From positions 5,131,029 to 5,195,028 of the forward strand of contig OZ026843.1 of NCBI GenBank assembly GCA_964023205.1: a stretch of 64,000 nucleotides of DNA, written 5' to 3'. The notes under the pieces were generated by a model. The model was given only the letters and a program-made list of their open reading frames with translations, was not told the DNA's origin and made no database searches. Source of the stretch: Lutraria lutraria (lineage: Eukaryota > Mollusca > Bivalvia > Venerida > Mactridae). Each line of letters opens with the position of its first letter. The first letter of the stretch is position 1. The translations under genes and the position numbers were made by a program. Positions 1 through 10,541 of this stretch are shown here, in pieces.

Positions 1-65
1 GATACGCATATCGTTCAGCACTGTACCGGTACGTACCGGTACACAGCCATATCGGGACAGCCCTA
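1..65 (-). mobile_element. End of a hAT-like MITE, cut by the window edge
   Basis: The sequence ends in TATCGGGACAGCCCTA, the same 16-bp terminus as the complete element at 4769-5216. It matches the left end of that element read in reverse complement, including the repeated ACCGGTACGTACC-type core, so this copy lies in the opposite orientation. The other end and its target duplication are outside the window. The 8 bases after it (66-73) are the expected site of the duplication. Confidence 0.7.
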
Positions 66-94
66 ATTATTAACATTTTTTTTCTGATTTCTAG

Positions 95-3000
95 GTGATG
101 CAGAGGAAAGAGGATGATGATCACGTGGCTAATATTATAAGAGATAAAATGGGTGACACTCCTGGTGTGTCCTATTCTGATATAGCCAGTAAAGCCTTGG
201 AATGTGGAAGAGAGGAGCTTGCTATCAGAGTAAGCATACTTGAATGTTTGACCAACTTCCTGATAAAGCCTCATTCATTAGAGAAAATATATACAGTTTT
301 AACCTTTCAAAGAAGTACAGTACAACCTCTCCAAAACAACACCCTATGGGAGTAGCAAAATTATGCTGTTGTTGTAGGGAGGTTGTTGCACACGAGAGGG
401 TCACTCTGGAGAGGATGAACTGTACTTTTAATATCAAGGCTGGAATTATTAGCAAACTTGAATGTTTGGCCAAATGGTTGATGAAATCTCCTTCATCAGC
501 AGGGCTGGACAAATCCACTCATCTGCTCGTTATTATGAGTAGAAATCGACTGAGGATGAGTTTAAATTGCTGTAAAACCAGTTAATATTCTATGTTGGTT
601 GTCCAGCAGGATGTGTAGCCTGAAAAAAAATTGTCTATATACTTTTTTTACTTGTCAGAAGTGTATACTGTGGAATCATTAATTTTCGTTGGGGATTTAA
701 TTTCATGGATTTCGTGGTTTGACTCATCCACGAAATCAAATCCCCACTAATTCAAATGCGGAGAACAGGCATTTCTTTTCAAAAATCAAATTCCACGAAT
801 TTATGTCCCCACGAAATAGCCTTTTTAGTAAAAACCACGAAAATTGAACCCAACGAAAATTAATGATTCCACAGTATCTAATGTCAGAGCTTACATAATG
901 TTGGGTTATTTGTTGTACTGTTGAAATCTAACAAGGACTTAAGAAATATATATATATTTTTTGTTTTGGCAAAAACTTGTGAATTCCACATTTTATTGTA
1001 TAATGTATATTGTCTTTCTTGAATTCTGACATCATGTATTCAGAGAAGCAACTCATGGTAATATATGTACATTTGTATTTGTAAGTACGAAGTGTAAGCT
1101 GGCCTATCTGAAGTATAGTTAAAGAATTATTTATTTGAACACTGGTATTACTTTTGAAATATAAGATATCTTATTTTTAGTTGTTGGACTATGAACCAAA
1201 AGCAGCCAAACAAGTGCCATTGTTACTTCAGATGGAAAAGAAACAAATAGCTTTAAACAAAGCCATTGACAGTGGGGATACAGATTTAAGTATGTTGATT
1301 TTATGATTACCTTTGGTCCTATAGCACTGTGCTATTCTTAATTGATCAATATTTCAGTTGTTTTGTCCATGTCCAAGGAATTCTGAACTTTGTTTCATTA
1401 TCTGGAAGTGATTTATTTAAAACTCACCTGAAGATACAACAATGCCATTTTAATGCCCCTATTTCCATAGATATTGTTTTTTGCCTGTCTGTCTATTTGT
1501 TTGTACCAAACTTTAACCTTGCCTATAAAATCAAAATGTTTCTACACACAATCATCAAACTTCATATGTTGATTCCTCATGACAAACTCTATAGTACCTG
1601 TGATTTTTCAGGTCAGTAGGTCAATGGTCAAGGTCACATGGGCATCGTGTTTTAAAAAAACACATCTTGCTGTGAAACTAATTTATAATTTATAAGCTTG
1701 TTGTTGACTTAATCTATGATTGATTCAGATATTGGGTAGAAATAGTTTATTCTATATTTTGCTCAGTTTAAGATGATGTCATGGAAATGAAATGTAAAAT
1801 GTTTGTGTTTATATTTCAGTATATTTTGTCCTGCTAAGATTGAAAGACACAAAACAACAAGGTGAATTCTTCATGACCATCAGAAACATTCCAGTTGCCA
1901 TATCATTATATCTACAGGTAATTAGTGTAAAAGTATGAAATGTTTACCAGTCTGAAATAGAAACCAGTCAGTTTTATAATTATGAAATAGAAACCAGTCT
2001 GATTTATCTGAATAGGCAAACAGTTGAATTTACTTGAAAAAGAAAGCTATTGGATTTGTTTGATCCAGAATAATCTGATTTTTCAAAGTTCTCTTTTGTT
2101 ATATCAAAATATTTATTCTGTAGATTATTTGCAATAAATTCTATCAAGTTCATTATTTGTTAAAATATTTGAAAGAATTGACAATTTCAGTTCAATTTTC
2201 CCTATTAAAATCATAAAATTTTAACTTACTGATAATGTTCCAGTGCTTCAACATTATGTATATAATTTATTTATTCTAGTACTGTAGACAACAGAATACA
2301 GAACTTATGGAGCAGTTATATTACCAAGAAGACAATTTTCAGGAACTTGGTACTTGTCAAGTCATGAAAAGTTTCAACCAAGAGGTGAGTTATTGAAGTA
2401 AGACTAGTTTTTCTTATTGAAACCAGTCTGATTCAAAGGTTAACAGTCCGATTTAACAAAATTTGAACCTAGTCTGGTTTGTATGAAACTTAAACCAGTC
2501 CGGTTTGCTTCAAGTGAAATCCAGTCTGATGTGTAGGAAATGTCATCCAGTCTGACTTGAAATGTGAATTAGAATGATTTGTATAAAATGTAAACCAGTC
2601 TGATTTGTAAAATTTGGAAACCAAGGGAATTAGCCTGATTTATTGGAATGTATTTCTTATAATAATGTAGCTTCAGATTCAGCATTTTTGCACAAATGTA
2701 TGTTGAACTTCATCCTTCATATCAGCTGTTATGTATTTTTACCTGTGTGGTTGTGTTTGACATGATTTTTTATAAAATATCTGTGCCTTTTGTCAACCTA
2801 TTGTTTGTTAAATAGTGTGTACCAGTTTTAATAATTTCATCTCTTGCTTTTAAAATTTATAGTCCATAAATACAGTAAAACTTTGATATCTCATGGAGTC
2901 AAGCTCCAGAAGAACTAGGTGCTCGTGTTAACAAGGTTTATATGAGTTTGTTGAAAATTGACGGGACAGTAAAAACAACTCTAAATAGGCTAGGCGCTTT

Positions 3001-6000
3001 TGTTTTATCGATGCTTGTAACAATGGAATTGTTTCTGTATTACAATCTTGTCTGTTTTGTCTTCAGAGACTGGATGATAGACTCAAAGTGTTAAATGAAG
3101 CAAAGGAAAGTTATACAAGAGGTAGAAATGAATTTGCTGCCAAGGTAATAAGTCATACAGTTGATTTTGTTTCAGAATGTTTATTCAGTAACTGTTATCC
3201 TTATGCTCTTATCACTGAAGTTTGTTAGTAGATAAACACATTTGTCTGTAATTAATGGATTTTGCTAAGTCTAACTTGAATTATTCCTGTCTATGTAAAT
3301 TCAATTTTCTGTGACCTACTGCAGTCTTATGTACTGTGACCCACCACTTCATGTTTATGTGTAATGTATGACATTATTGAATTTGTTTAAACCTCACCAG
3401 TGACCACCGGGAAAATCCCATATGGGCGAGCTGTATAATGTATATCTTTATTAATTTGATTTTGTATAACAGTTGTCATACTGAAGCCTACAGTTGGTTG
3501 GTTGGTTATGACTGTAAAATCAAAATTGACCGATGGCAAGACTGCATTCATAAACTGATCTCCTGAATTAGTTTCAGTTTTTTTAAAGTTATTTTCTTGA
3601 TATTACAGCAAGTTGAAGATGAGATGAGACTATTAAAGTGTCAGAGACGTTTAGAAGAAGAACTGAGGAAGCCATACATGGATCTATCTCTACACCAGAC
3701 AGTACATCAACTGATTGTTGATAATAATAACAAAACGGCTGAACAACTTCGTAAAGATTTCAAAATCCCTGATAAAAGGTAAATATATAGTCTAACCTGT
3801 GAACAAAGGCCACCCTTAGGAAAGACAAAACAAGGCCTTTATTGACAGGTGGTCCTTATGAGTTTGTTTCGTTCTAAATTATCAGTGACGATTTTTTGAA
3901 GAATTACCTTTATTCACAGAGTGGCTTTTATTCGGACGTGGCCAAAAAACACAGATTTGACATTATGTACAAAATGTGAAAATCTTAAGTAGAGTGAAAC
4001 TTTAATAATTATGAAGTTAACCTTTGGACTTGATATACACAGAAATATTCCTTACATTTTCAGTATATACATGATTGTAATTTCCCTGCAAAAACAATGC
4101 AAGATAAACGTAAGCGTCTTTATGTAGTAAAATCAAATCTGTGAAGACATGTGAAGGATGTGGCCTGTATTTATAGGTGCCCTTTATTGAGAGGTCACTT
4201 GCTTTTGAATAATTAATGATCTTTTTTTAATTTTAAAGACCTTTATCCACAGGGTGGACTTTATTCAGATGGGCCACTAACACAGGTTTGACAGCATTTT
4301 CTTAGAATGTGCAAAATGTTAACTTACTTATTTCATATTGTTTCTATAGATACTGGTGGTTACGAATTGATGCTCTGGCTGAGGCTGGTGATTGGATGGA
4401 ATTAGAAAAATTCTCAAAGACAAAGAAACCTGCATTAGGAATGGATGTATGTATTCTGATTATATTGTTAGATAAATTGCTACAGGTCACTATGGTGTTG
4501 GCTGCTTAATACAGTACTGTAATTTTTTAAACTTCTTCCTATATAAGTTTTTATTATGAAAACTTAATCTTAGTTTTAAAAGTATTTAATCAATGTAATT
4601 GTACTTGTTATATATACCAATGAACTTCAACAGTCAAACCTTTACTGACAGGTAGCCTTTAATTGGAGGTTGTTTGGTTCTAAATAATCACTGATGGTTT
4701 TCAAAAGAATGGCCTTTATTCACAGGGTGACCTTTATTTGGATGTTGCCACAACCACAGGTTTATCATTAGGGCTGTCCCGATATGCTCGTGTACCGGTA
4801 CGTACCTGTACAGTGCTGTACGATATGTGTATCGTATCGGATGGTCGCGTATCGGCCGTATCGCGTTTTATTTACTTTTACATTAAAAACTCCTAGAATG
4901 TTCAACAACTGAACTAGATTTACGAATTTACTCTCATTTAATCGTCGACAATGCTTACTCAACTAATATCTGGGGTTCTACATATTTATAGACATTTGCA
5001 GCTATTTGTAGACATTATAGCAGCATGAGGTAAAGCTAGACCACAAATTCGATTCGAATATTCAGATTTTGGCGAGTAGATATTGACTTAGAAATTATAT
5101 TATTACGTTTTTATTACTTTGAAGTACTTTTATATCGTATCGTAGATATCGCATATCGTTAGTACCGTATCGCAATACATATCGTATCGGCTGAGATCTG
5201 TATCGGGACAGCCCTATTTATCATATATTCTACTTATGCTTTATTTTTAGGCATTCTTTGATGTCTGCTTAAAGTTTAAAAACAAGAGAGAAGCTATTAA
5301 ATACATCGCCAGAGTCCCTGCTGATAAAAAAGTGTCATGCTGGTTAAAACTGGGGTAAGTTTTCAGTGTTCTTATTCTTCAAATCATGTTATTATTTTAT
5401 TTTTTAGCACGGCTGTTTTTGAAGAAAAAGTTGAGTTGTTATGATCACTGTTTCGTCTTCACAAAAACTTCAATGTAGCTCATAACTCAGAAAATATAAG
5501 AGGTAGCAACATGAAACTTCATAGGTGGATAGATCTCACATAAGTGGTGAATAGAAGGGCATTAGCACTGCTTGCGGTGGTCTTGAATTTTTCTTACTAT
5601 TCCAAGGAATGTCACAAGTTTACTTTTGCACGCTTGTTGTACATCTTTCTCTCACGTGATTTTGTCTTGTGACCTGTTCCTTGTGGAATTCAAACTTACA
5701 GCATTGAGGGACTGTTGATCACCAGTTTGACTATAACCACTTGACCAGGGAGCCCCCCCCCCCCCGATTTAGGTCACCTCAGAGTCATCTTAGAAATAAA
5801 ACTATAGTGTGGTCCGTTAGGGGAGGCATAATTAAGTGTGAATTATTTTGCAAAGCAATGTTCCATCATTCAAATAAAGTTCAGAATATAGTTGGTTTTT
5901 ATAAATAAGAAATTTTCGCTATTTCAGTGATTTACGGTCAGCGGCTGAATCAGCATTTGAAAATAAAAGTGAAGAACAACTCATACAAGTTCTACGTAAA

Positions 6001-6075
6001 TGTACACCAGCTGATAGATCAGTAGAAGATCTAGTGATGAGTTATAGACAACAACTTGGTGCTGGTAGGAGGTAG
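95..6075 (+). CDS. VPS16: VPS16, core subunit of HOPS/CORVET tethering complexes (C-terminal 347 residues)
   Basis: Nine exons: 95-229, 1181-1289, 1820-1917, 2280-2384, 3067-3144, 3609-3778, 4350-4446, 5251-5354, 5928-6075 (stop TAG). All have GT/AG borders and phases that join without error to 1,044 coding bases. The translation follows the C-terminal half of animal VPS16 throughout: [52 protein letters not shown] and an ending near [13 protein letters not shown]. This is the helical VPS16 C-terminal region, which binds VPS33 in the complexes that tether late endosomes and autophagosomes to lysosomes or vacuoles. The N-terminal beta-propeller half (about 490 residues in the family) lies upstream of the window. 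Introns carry minisatellite-like repeats, decayed MITEs and a hAT-like MITE. No frameshift or lost conserved block is visible, so the gene looks functional. Confidence 0.95.
316..427. mobile_element. Short inverted-repeat element with TACAGTACAACCTC ends
   Basis: This intronic element begins TACAGTACAACCTCTCC and ends in a rough inverse (GGAGAGG...ACTGTAC). Its inside matches copies at 45300-45463 and 62933-63117 (shared text such as GTAGCAAAATTATG and GAGGGTCACTCTGGAGAGG). The CAGT-type ends fit a Tc1/mariner-pogo type MITE, which is an inference. Open reading frames crossing it are fortuitous. Confidence 0.55.
665..877. mobile_element. MITE of about 212 bp with long terminal inverted repeats
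   Basis: The left end ATACTGTGGAATCATTAATT is answered by its exact reverse complement at the right end (858-877), and the inverted match continues inward for several more bases. A second, inner inverted similarity (CACGAAAT...ATTTCGTG) makes it nearly a full hairpin. It is flanked by TA-rich sequence; a TA target duplication is possible but cannot be proved. It lies in a VPS16 intron. Confidence 0.75.
1938..2645 (+). repeat. Degenerate minisatellite in two consecutive VPS16 introns
   Basis: A loosely conserved unit of about 25-35 bp around AAACCAGTCTGATTTGTATG recurs at least twice in 1938-2015 and about eight times in 2400-2645. The coding exon 2280-2384 lies between the two tracts and does not carry the unit. 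Confidence 0.6.
3791..4292. repeat. Two decayed copies of the GTCAAACCT / AGGTTTGAC repeat family
   Basis: Segments 3791-3963 and about 4130-4292 share AACCTGTGAACAAAGGCCAC, CCTTTATTCACAGAG and a final CACAGRTTTGACA. The same family recurs at 4625-4762, 10722-10790, 16750-16937, 29638-29804, 32222-32368 and 48846-49012. The better copies have ACAGTCAAACCT at one end and AGGTTTGACTGT at the other. Confidence 0.6.
4625..4768. repeat. Truncated GTCAAACCT-family repeat, interrupted by the hAT MITE
   Basis: It begins CAGTCAAACCTTTACTGACAGG, following the family consensus, and is cut at CACAGGTTT exactly where the hAT-like element at 4769 begins. The hAT insertion is therefore the younger of the two. 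Confidence 0.5.
4769..5216 (+). mobile_element. Complete hAT-like MITE (448 bp) with 8-bp target-site duplication
   Basis: The left end TAGGGCTGTCCCGATA and right end TATCGGGACAGCCCTA are perfect 16-bp inverted repeats. They are flanked by TTTATCAT at 4761-4768 and again at 5217-5224, an exact 8-bp duplication typical of the hAT superfamily. The inside is rich in CGTATCG-like words and has no transposase, so it is non-autonomous. It sits in the VPS16 intron between coding exons 4350-4446 and 5251-5354, only 27 bp upstream of the latter. Confidence 0.88.
5660..5766 (-). repeat. tRNA-derived SINE fragment
   Basis: Read on the - strand it starts with GGGAGCTCCCTGGTCAAGTGG-like text after a C-run, has an A-box-like TGGTCAAGTGGTTATAG and a B-box-like GTTTGAATTCC about 50 bases on. 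The same layout occurs at 14580-14712 and 18375-18540. It lies in the last intron of VPS16. Confidence 0.5.
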
Positions 6076-6740
6076 TGGTCCAGTGTATTATGGAATGTTG
6101 AAAATGGGCTTTAATTTGAACTTGATTTCTAATTCAGTGTTTACCAAGTTGAATCTATTCTATATATATTTTATTAATATATGAAAATTCTTTCATGTGG
6201 TTATGAAACACATTGAAATCATTCTTATTATAAACATACAAGCATTGAAACTTTTTGAAAAGTATACAGATGAATGTTGTAGTATCTTTCTGATTGATTT
6301 GTTAAGGATATTTTGGGTCAGATAATTATTGAGGACTGTATGGTGGAACCTCAATAATAAGACAACCTTTGGGACCAAATAAACAGTCTTAAACGTTTAG
6401 ATGGACTCACTATCAAGTTAAAATTAGAGGAAATACTCAATCTGATCAGGGGTGGATCAGTGGTCTATATATCCAGTTCTCTCCCCTCTATGAGGCAGTA
6501 CAGATGAATACCGGCAAACTAAACTTGGTCTGGAAATAGCTTTTATATCGAAGTGATATGTGTTATTGAAGTGGGCAAGAAATAGTTCAGTTTAATTATT
6601 AGCACTTTCCTATTACTGTACTAGCTCTGTAGCATTCTTCTGTATATATATATTATGAGTACATGTATCTTATTTTGTGCAATATGTTTTTGCTTGTAAA
6701 TGACTTTGTTAAAAATTGTTGAATAAATTTATAATACTGT
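6076..6740 (+). terminator. VPS16 3' UTR with poly(A) signal AATAAA at 6722-6727
   Basis: After the TAG at 6073-6075 the AT-rich sequence has no exon-like features. A canonical AATAAA at 6722-6727 followed by a T-rich stretch is the likely 3' end of the transcript. Confidence 0.7.
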
Positions 6741-9700
6741 AACTGTTTTGAATTTGTTTATTATTATGTAATATATGTGACCAAAGCCTAAATGAAACCC
6801 AAACTGTAAAACATCCTTTTGTGAGAATACAAGGAATGATTGATCCCAAAATATTTTGGTACTCTGGCTTTTGCTGTCAGAAACTGGACTGTGGCCAAGA
6901 ATAGGACGGGCTAGGTAACTGTATACAGGATAATATACTTCTGCTCGTAAGTATGATGATTTAATTACTAGTATGTCATTATGTGGGGAATGTATGATAA
7001 TGTGACCCTAGTCTTATATTAGTGATAGATGCCTGGATTGTTTATTTGAATCACTAGATCAGTAAACCTTGGTTCAGGGTTATAACACTTGAGATTGACC
7101 TCCAAGCTCAAATCTCATTTTTAAGTTTTCAAGATAATATAATAATTTTAAAACAGTATTCTATAGATGACATCAATCAGAATATTAACTAGTGCATGTC
7201 GCAAATACACTGATGTAAGGTGAAAATGAGATCTGAGATCAGAAACCAATATCAGGTTTAACATTGGACTTTGAGATCTTCTAACAGCCATCTGGACATA
7301 CTTCTACATAATATAAGACTGGTGGTGTGAAAGATGATTAAAATAGAAGTAACCAGAATTGTCAGAGCATTTATTGCAAATTTCCCTTCATACAAATCAA
7401 CATATATACCAGTATCAATTATAAGTGATGTAAAGTTCTACAAGACGAAAGGAGACTGAATAAGCATTGTATTCATTTTATTTAAACAAAACATACATAA
7501 GCCAAATCTACACAAAAACAAGGAATGATAAATGAAAACTAAACTTGACTGAGTTATCTACCCTGAAACCAAGAAAAATAACTATGCTGATATATTCTGT
7601 AGTTGCTTATCTGCCAGACAGTGTTGGTTCAGAAAGATAACTGAAACAAGTAACTTGATATTAAAAATGTGCAGGGGTTTTCTTTATATTTTTGGGAAGG
7701 GCCCCTAAGCCTTGATTTATGGAGATGAAATAGCAGGTTGAAGCCTCTTGAGGAAAAATTCTGGCCAGAAATCAATTTCGGGAATGAAATTTCAAAGAGT
7801 AAATTAGAAATTTGGGGAAATTGTATGATTTCAAGGAAATTTCCAGAAAGGAAGACATCTTTTAAAGGTTACAACTATACAATAAAGAAAAGCCCTGACT
7901 TGGTTCATATAGTGAAGCACAAACTCAAAACAGAAATGTAAAATAACCTCTATATTATTTTTCCTTCAGAATCCCATGTATACGGGAAAACTGACAAAAA
8001 TAGTCAAATAACAAGATGATTTCTTGAAACAAAGACATAAAAATAAGCTAAAATATAAGGGTAAACAGCCATTCTTAATAAAGTATGGCATAGAGTTGCA
8101 AACATGACATTTTAGCTGTGAATTACATGTATATTGTAAACAACTATAATTCTAAACTATCTTACTGTGTAACATAATCATAAAAGAGAAAACGATTATC
8201 AAAATAACAGGTACATAAATTTTCAGTAAATAATTGTATGTTCAGAAAAGAAAGGATAATGATCATGAAATAATACACATTATGTAACAACTAATAATAA
8301 AGCTATAAACAATTATGATAATTGATACTTTTATATACACAAAATGTAACACCAAACATAACAACACTGTCAAAGCTATAAACAAACAACTACATGTACA
8401 TTTTTTCATACACACATTTACATGAATGTATTATCTGCTACAAATATCAAGCATACAAAAATTCCTGAGTAAACAAAACAAATATATTCCAGCAAACCAG
8501 ACGTGCTCCATAATTCCACTACATGTATATAAACAGCCATGTATAACTGCATATATTGGATACACACTTCAAACAATTATTATTTCTTTATCCAAGGTTT
8601 GTCAGCAAGATAAGCTCTTACCAGTCTTAAACTTTAATGTTATATTTTAGACTTAAACCAAACTGAAAGAAATTTATACCTACAAGACAATAAGAAACAT
8701 CAAACAAACAAAAACAATTGTTAAAAAAAGAACAACAAATGAACTAACATAACCAACAACTATTCTAATTATTTCTGAAACAAATACCAATTTTGAACAT
8801 GTTTTTTTTTTCTTTGTATAATTATCTGTTTGTCTATTTCCTTGCTAAATTGCTTGTTTATTCTATATGTGTAAGTGTATAAATGTATATTTCATTTTAA
8901 TACATCATTCTGTTCACAATGGACATGCTTGAATGTTTTTGTCAATAAATATCTTCGAATCTTAACTAAAATTGAACAGGCATTAATAATTAAATGTCAG
9001 GACTTACTCCTTACCATCTATGAACAGAGGAAAACTAAATCATAACTGGAAACAGTTTTTACGCATATCAAGAGTTTTAAATTATAATCAGAAGTCTGTC
9101 TACACATTAATCTAGAGCTTGTCAAAGACATGACGAATACAGTCTTCGAATTTAGCACCAGACCTTGGACTGAGGCCACCAAAATGGCCATAGGTCCGGT
9201 AAATTTGAAAAGGTCAGTGGTCCGAAGGTCCAGTAAATTTTTCAGTGATAATTTTACCATTTTTCAAAAAAAAAATATGACATACAGCCAAATTATATAG
9301 AATTTTGTGTATTCTCATTTCGGTCCACAAAAAGTTCATTCGGTCCAGTAAAGTTTGCATTTTCACTGGACCGAATATCCAGTTCTTAAAAAAGTTTTTC
9401 GTGAAGACTGCCGGAATACCCCAACATGCTGCTTTGACAAAGACATGTTCATGTTACTGCCCCATGTTTGACCTTCAAATGTGATCTTGTCATTACTGCG
9501 ATGGGTTTTACACACAACACACCAGCCAGAACAAAGCAAACTCCGTATTTGATCTTCAAGTGTGATCCTGACCATGAAGGTACGGGCCTGGTTCTTGAGT
9601 GCTACACATCATCTAACATAGGTGAATAATGATGCCTAGTTATTTTGAAAGCCACCAATGCATTGACAAGAATGCAACGTTTTATGTGATTCTAGTATAG

Positions 9701-9841
9701 CCCCCATCAGGGGTAGTGGGTGGGGGTATAATTAAATCAATCCAAAGAAAATTAGTTTTTCTGTCAACATACTCAAAAGATTTACAGCAAGATCTATGAA
9801 AACATAAACACTAAACAATTCACTGTACAGACATGTTTTAA
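6741..9841. other. Intergenic region between convergent genes, probably including the PIAS-like 3' UTR
   Basis: I see no coding exon here. The + strand is A-rich from about 7480 to 9800, as expected for a long 3' UTR of the - strand gene. Reverse-strand AATAAA candidates lie at 8857-8862 and 7477-7482. About 7661-7960 is a decayed dispersed repeat related to 61089-61290. 9165-9375 carries inverted GGTCCAGTAAA / TTTACTGGACC words, and 9430-9650 resembles the 'gaccttga' dispersed repeat also seen near 60660. Reading frames in this region (for example 7738-7941 and 8426-8650) have no splice context or recognisable protein. Confidence 0.5.
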
Positions 9842-10541
9842 TCATTCATTTTCAATAAATGGTTGAATTTCATCGTTCACAGCATTCGTTTTAACAGCAG
9901 GCTCGGATGGTGCCTCATTTTCCGTTACTGGTACCGAGTTTTCTTTTACATCTCTGACTGTAAAAGTAAAGAGTAAAACAAAATTACAACCTTTTGCTCA
10001 AAATATATAAACAATCATATAATATTTTTCCTACATACAAAAAATGCTGAAAATAATTATTTGTTAAGAAAATTTCAAGGCAGTAGAAAAAAGCTATTAA
10101 GCAGTCAATGTGCAGAAATATTTCAATCAAGAAATAGGTCACAAAACTACTCAATAGCTTATGATTATATACCACATCAGGTTACATGAAACAAGATGCT
10201 ATTTTGTAATTTACAAAGGGAAATGAAACAATCACTTTTTGATATTTTTGTTGAATACCTGCAAATAGTTGCTGAGAAATAGCCTGAGAAATAGCCTGGA
10301 AAATTTCTATATATATACATTATATAAAATGGAACAAAGGGCTAGAACTATTAAACAACAAACAATCACAAACTTCTAAACAATTAAATGAACAGAAAAT
10401 TGCATTGCAGTAAATTAGTAAATAATGCTAGTACCCAACAAACCCTGATTTCTGTGCAAAATACCTGACTAGTAAAACTAGCATAACAACAATTGAAAAA
10501 AAATAAATACAAAAAAAATGAACTAATTTAATATTTCAAGC
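9790..10541 (-). repeat. Inverted, diverged copy of the SMARCE1 3' end (intron, last exon, start of 3' UTR)
   Basis: Read on the - strand, 10541-10340 matches + strand 39929-40130, and about 10255-9790 matches about 43440-43982. The second block covers the end of an intron, its splice acceptor, a coding exon ending in FIENE (VIENE in SMARCE1), the TGA and about 50 bases of 3' UTR up to CATAGAT. The two blocks are about 3.3 kb apart in SMARCE1 but only about 85 bases apart here. The copy starts about 30 bases downstream of the donor of PIAS-like exon 17 (10702-10570) and supplies that gene's terminal exon. Confidence 0.9.
9842..9957 (-). CDS. Terminal coding exon of the PIAS-like gene, derived from the SMARCE1 tail exon
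   Basis: The exon begins after a pyrimidine-rich tract and CAG, completes a Val codon (G|TC) split with exon 17, and encodes 38 residues ending IQPFIENE before TGA. The SMARCE1 tail (43776-43930) encodes 51 residues, starting with the same split Val and ending VQPVIENE. Both share KENS, PVTENEAPSEPAV and TN. Gaps are in frame (9 and 4 codons fewer here), and in the 77 best-aligned bases I count about 10 differences, roughly half silent. The exon appears maintained as coding sequence. Which copy is ancestral cannot be decided from the window; an acidic tail suits both proteins. Confidence 0.85.

Noticed and set aside
4768..4962. Open reading frame on the - strand
   Set aside because: It lies entirely inside the hAT-like MITE and resembles no protein; it is an accident of the element's sequence.
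7738..7941. 67-residue + strand frame in the VPS16/PIAS-like interval
   Set aside because: It lies in a decayed dispersed repeat related to 61089-61290 and has no protein similarity I recognise.
9790..10541. Processed retrocopy of SMARCE1
   Set aside because: Intron sequence and splice sites are included in the copy, so it arose from DNA duplication, not from a spliced mRNA.
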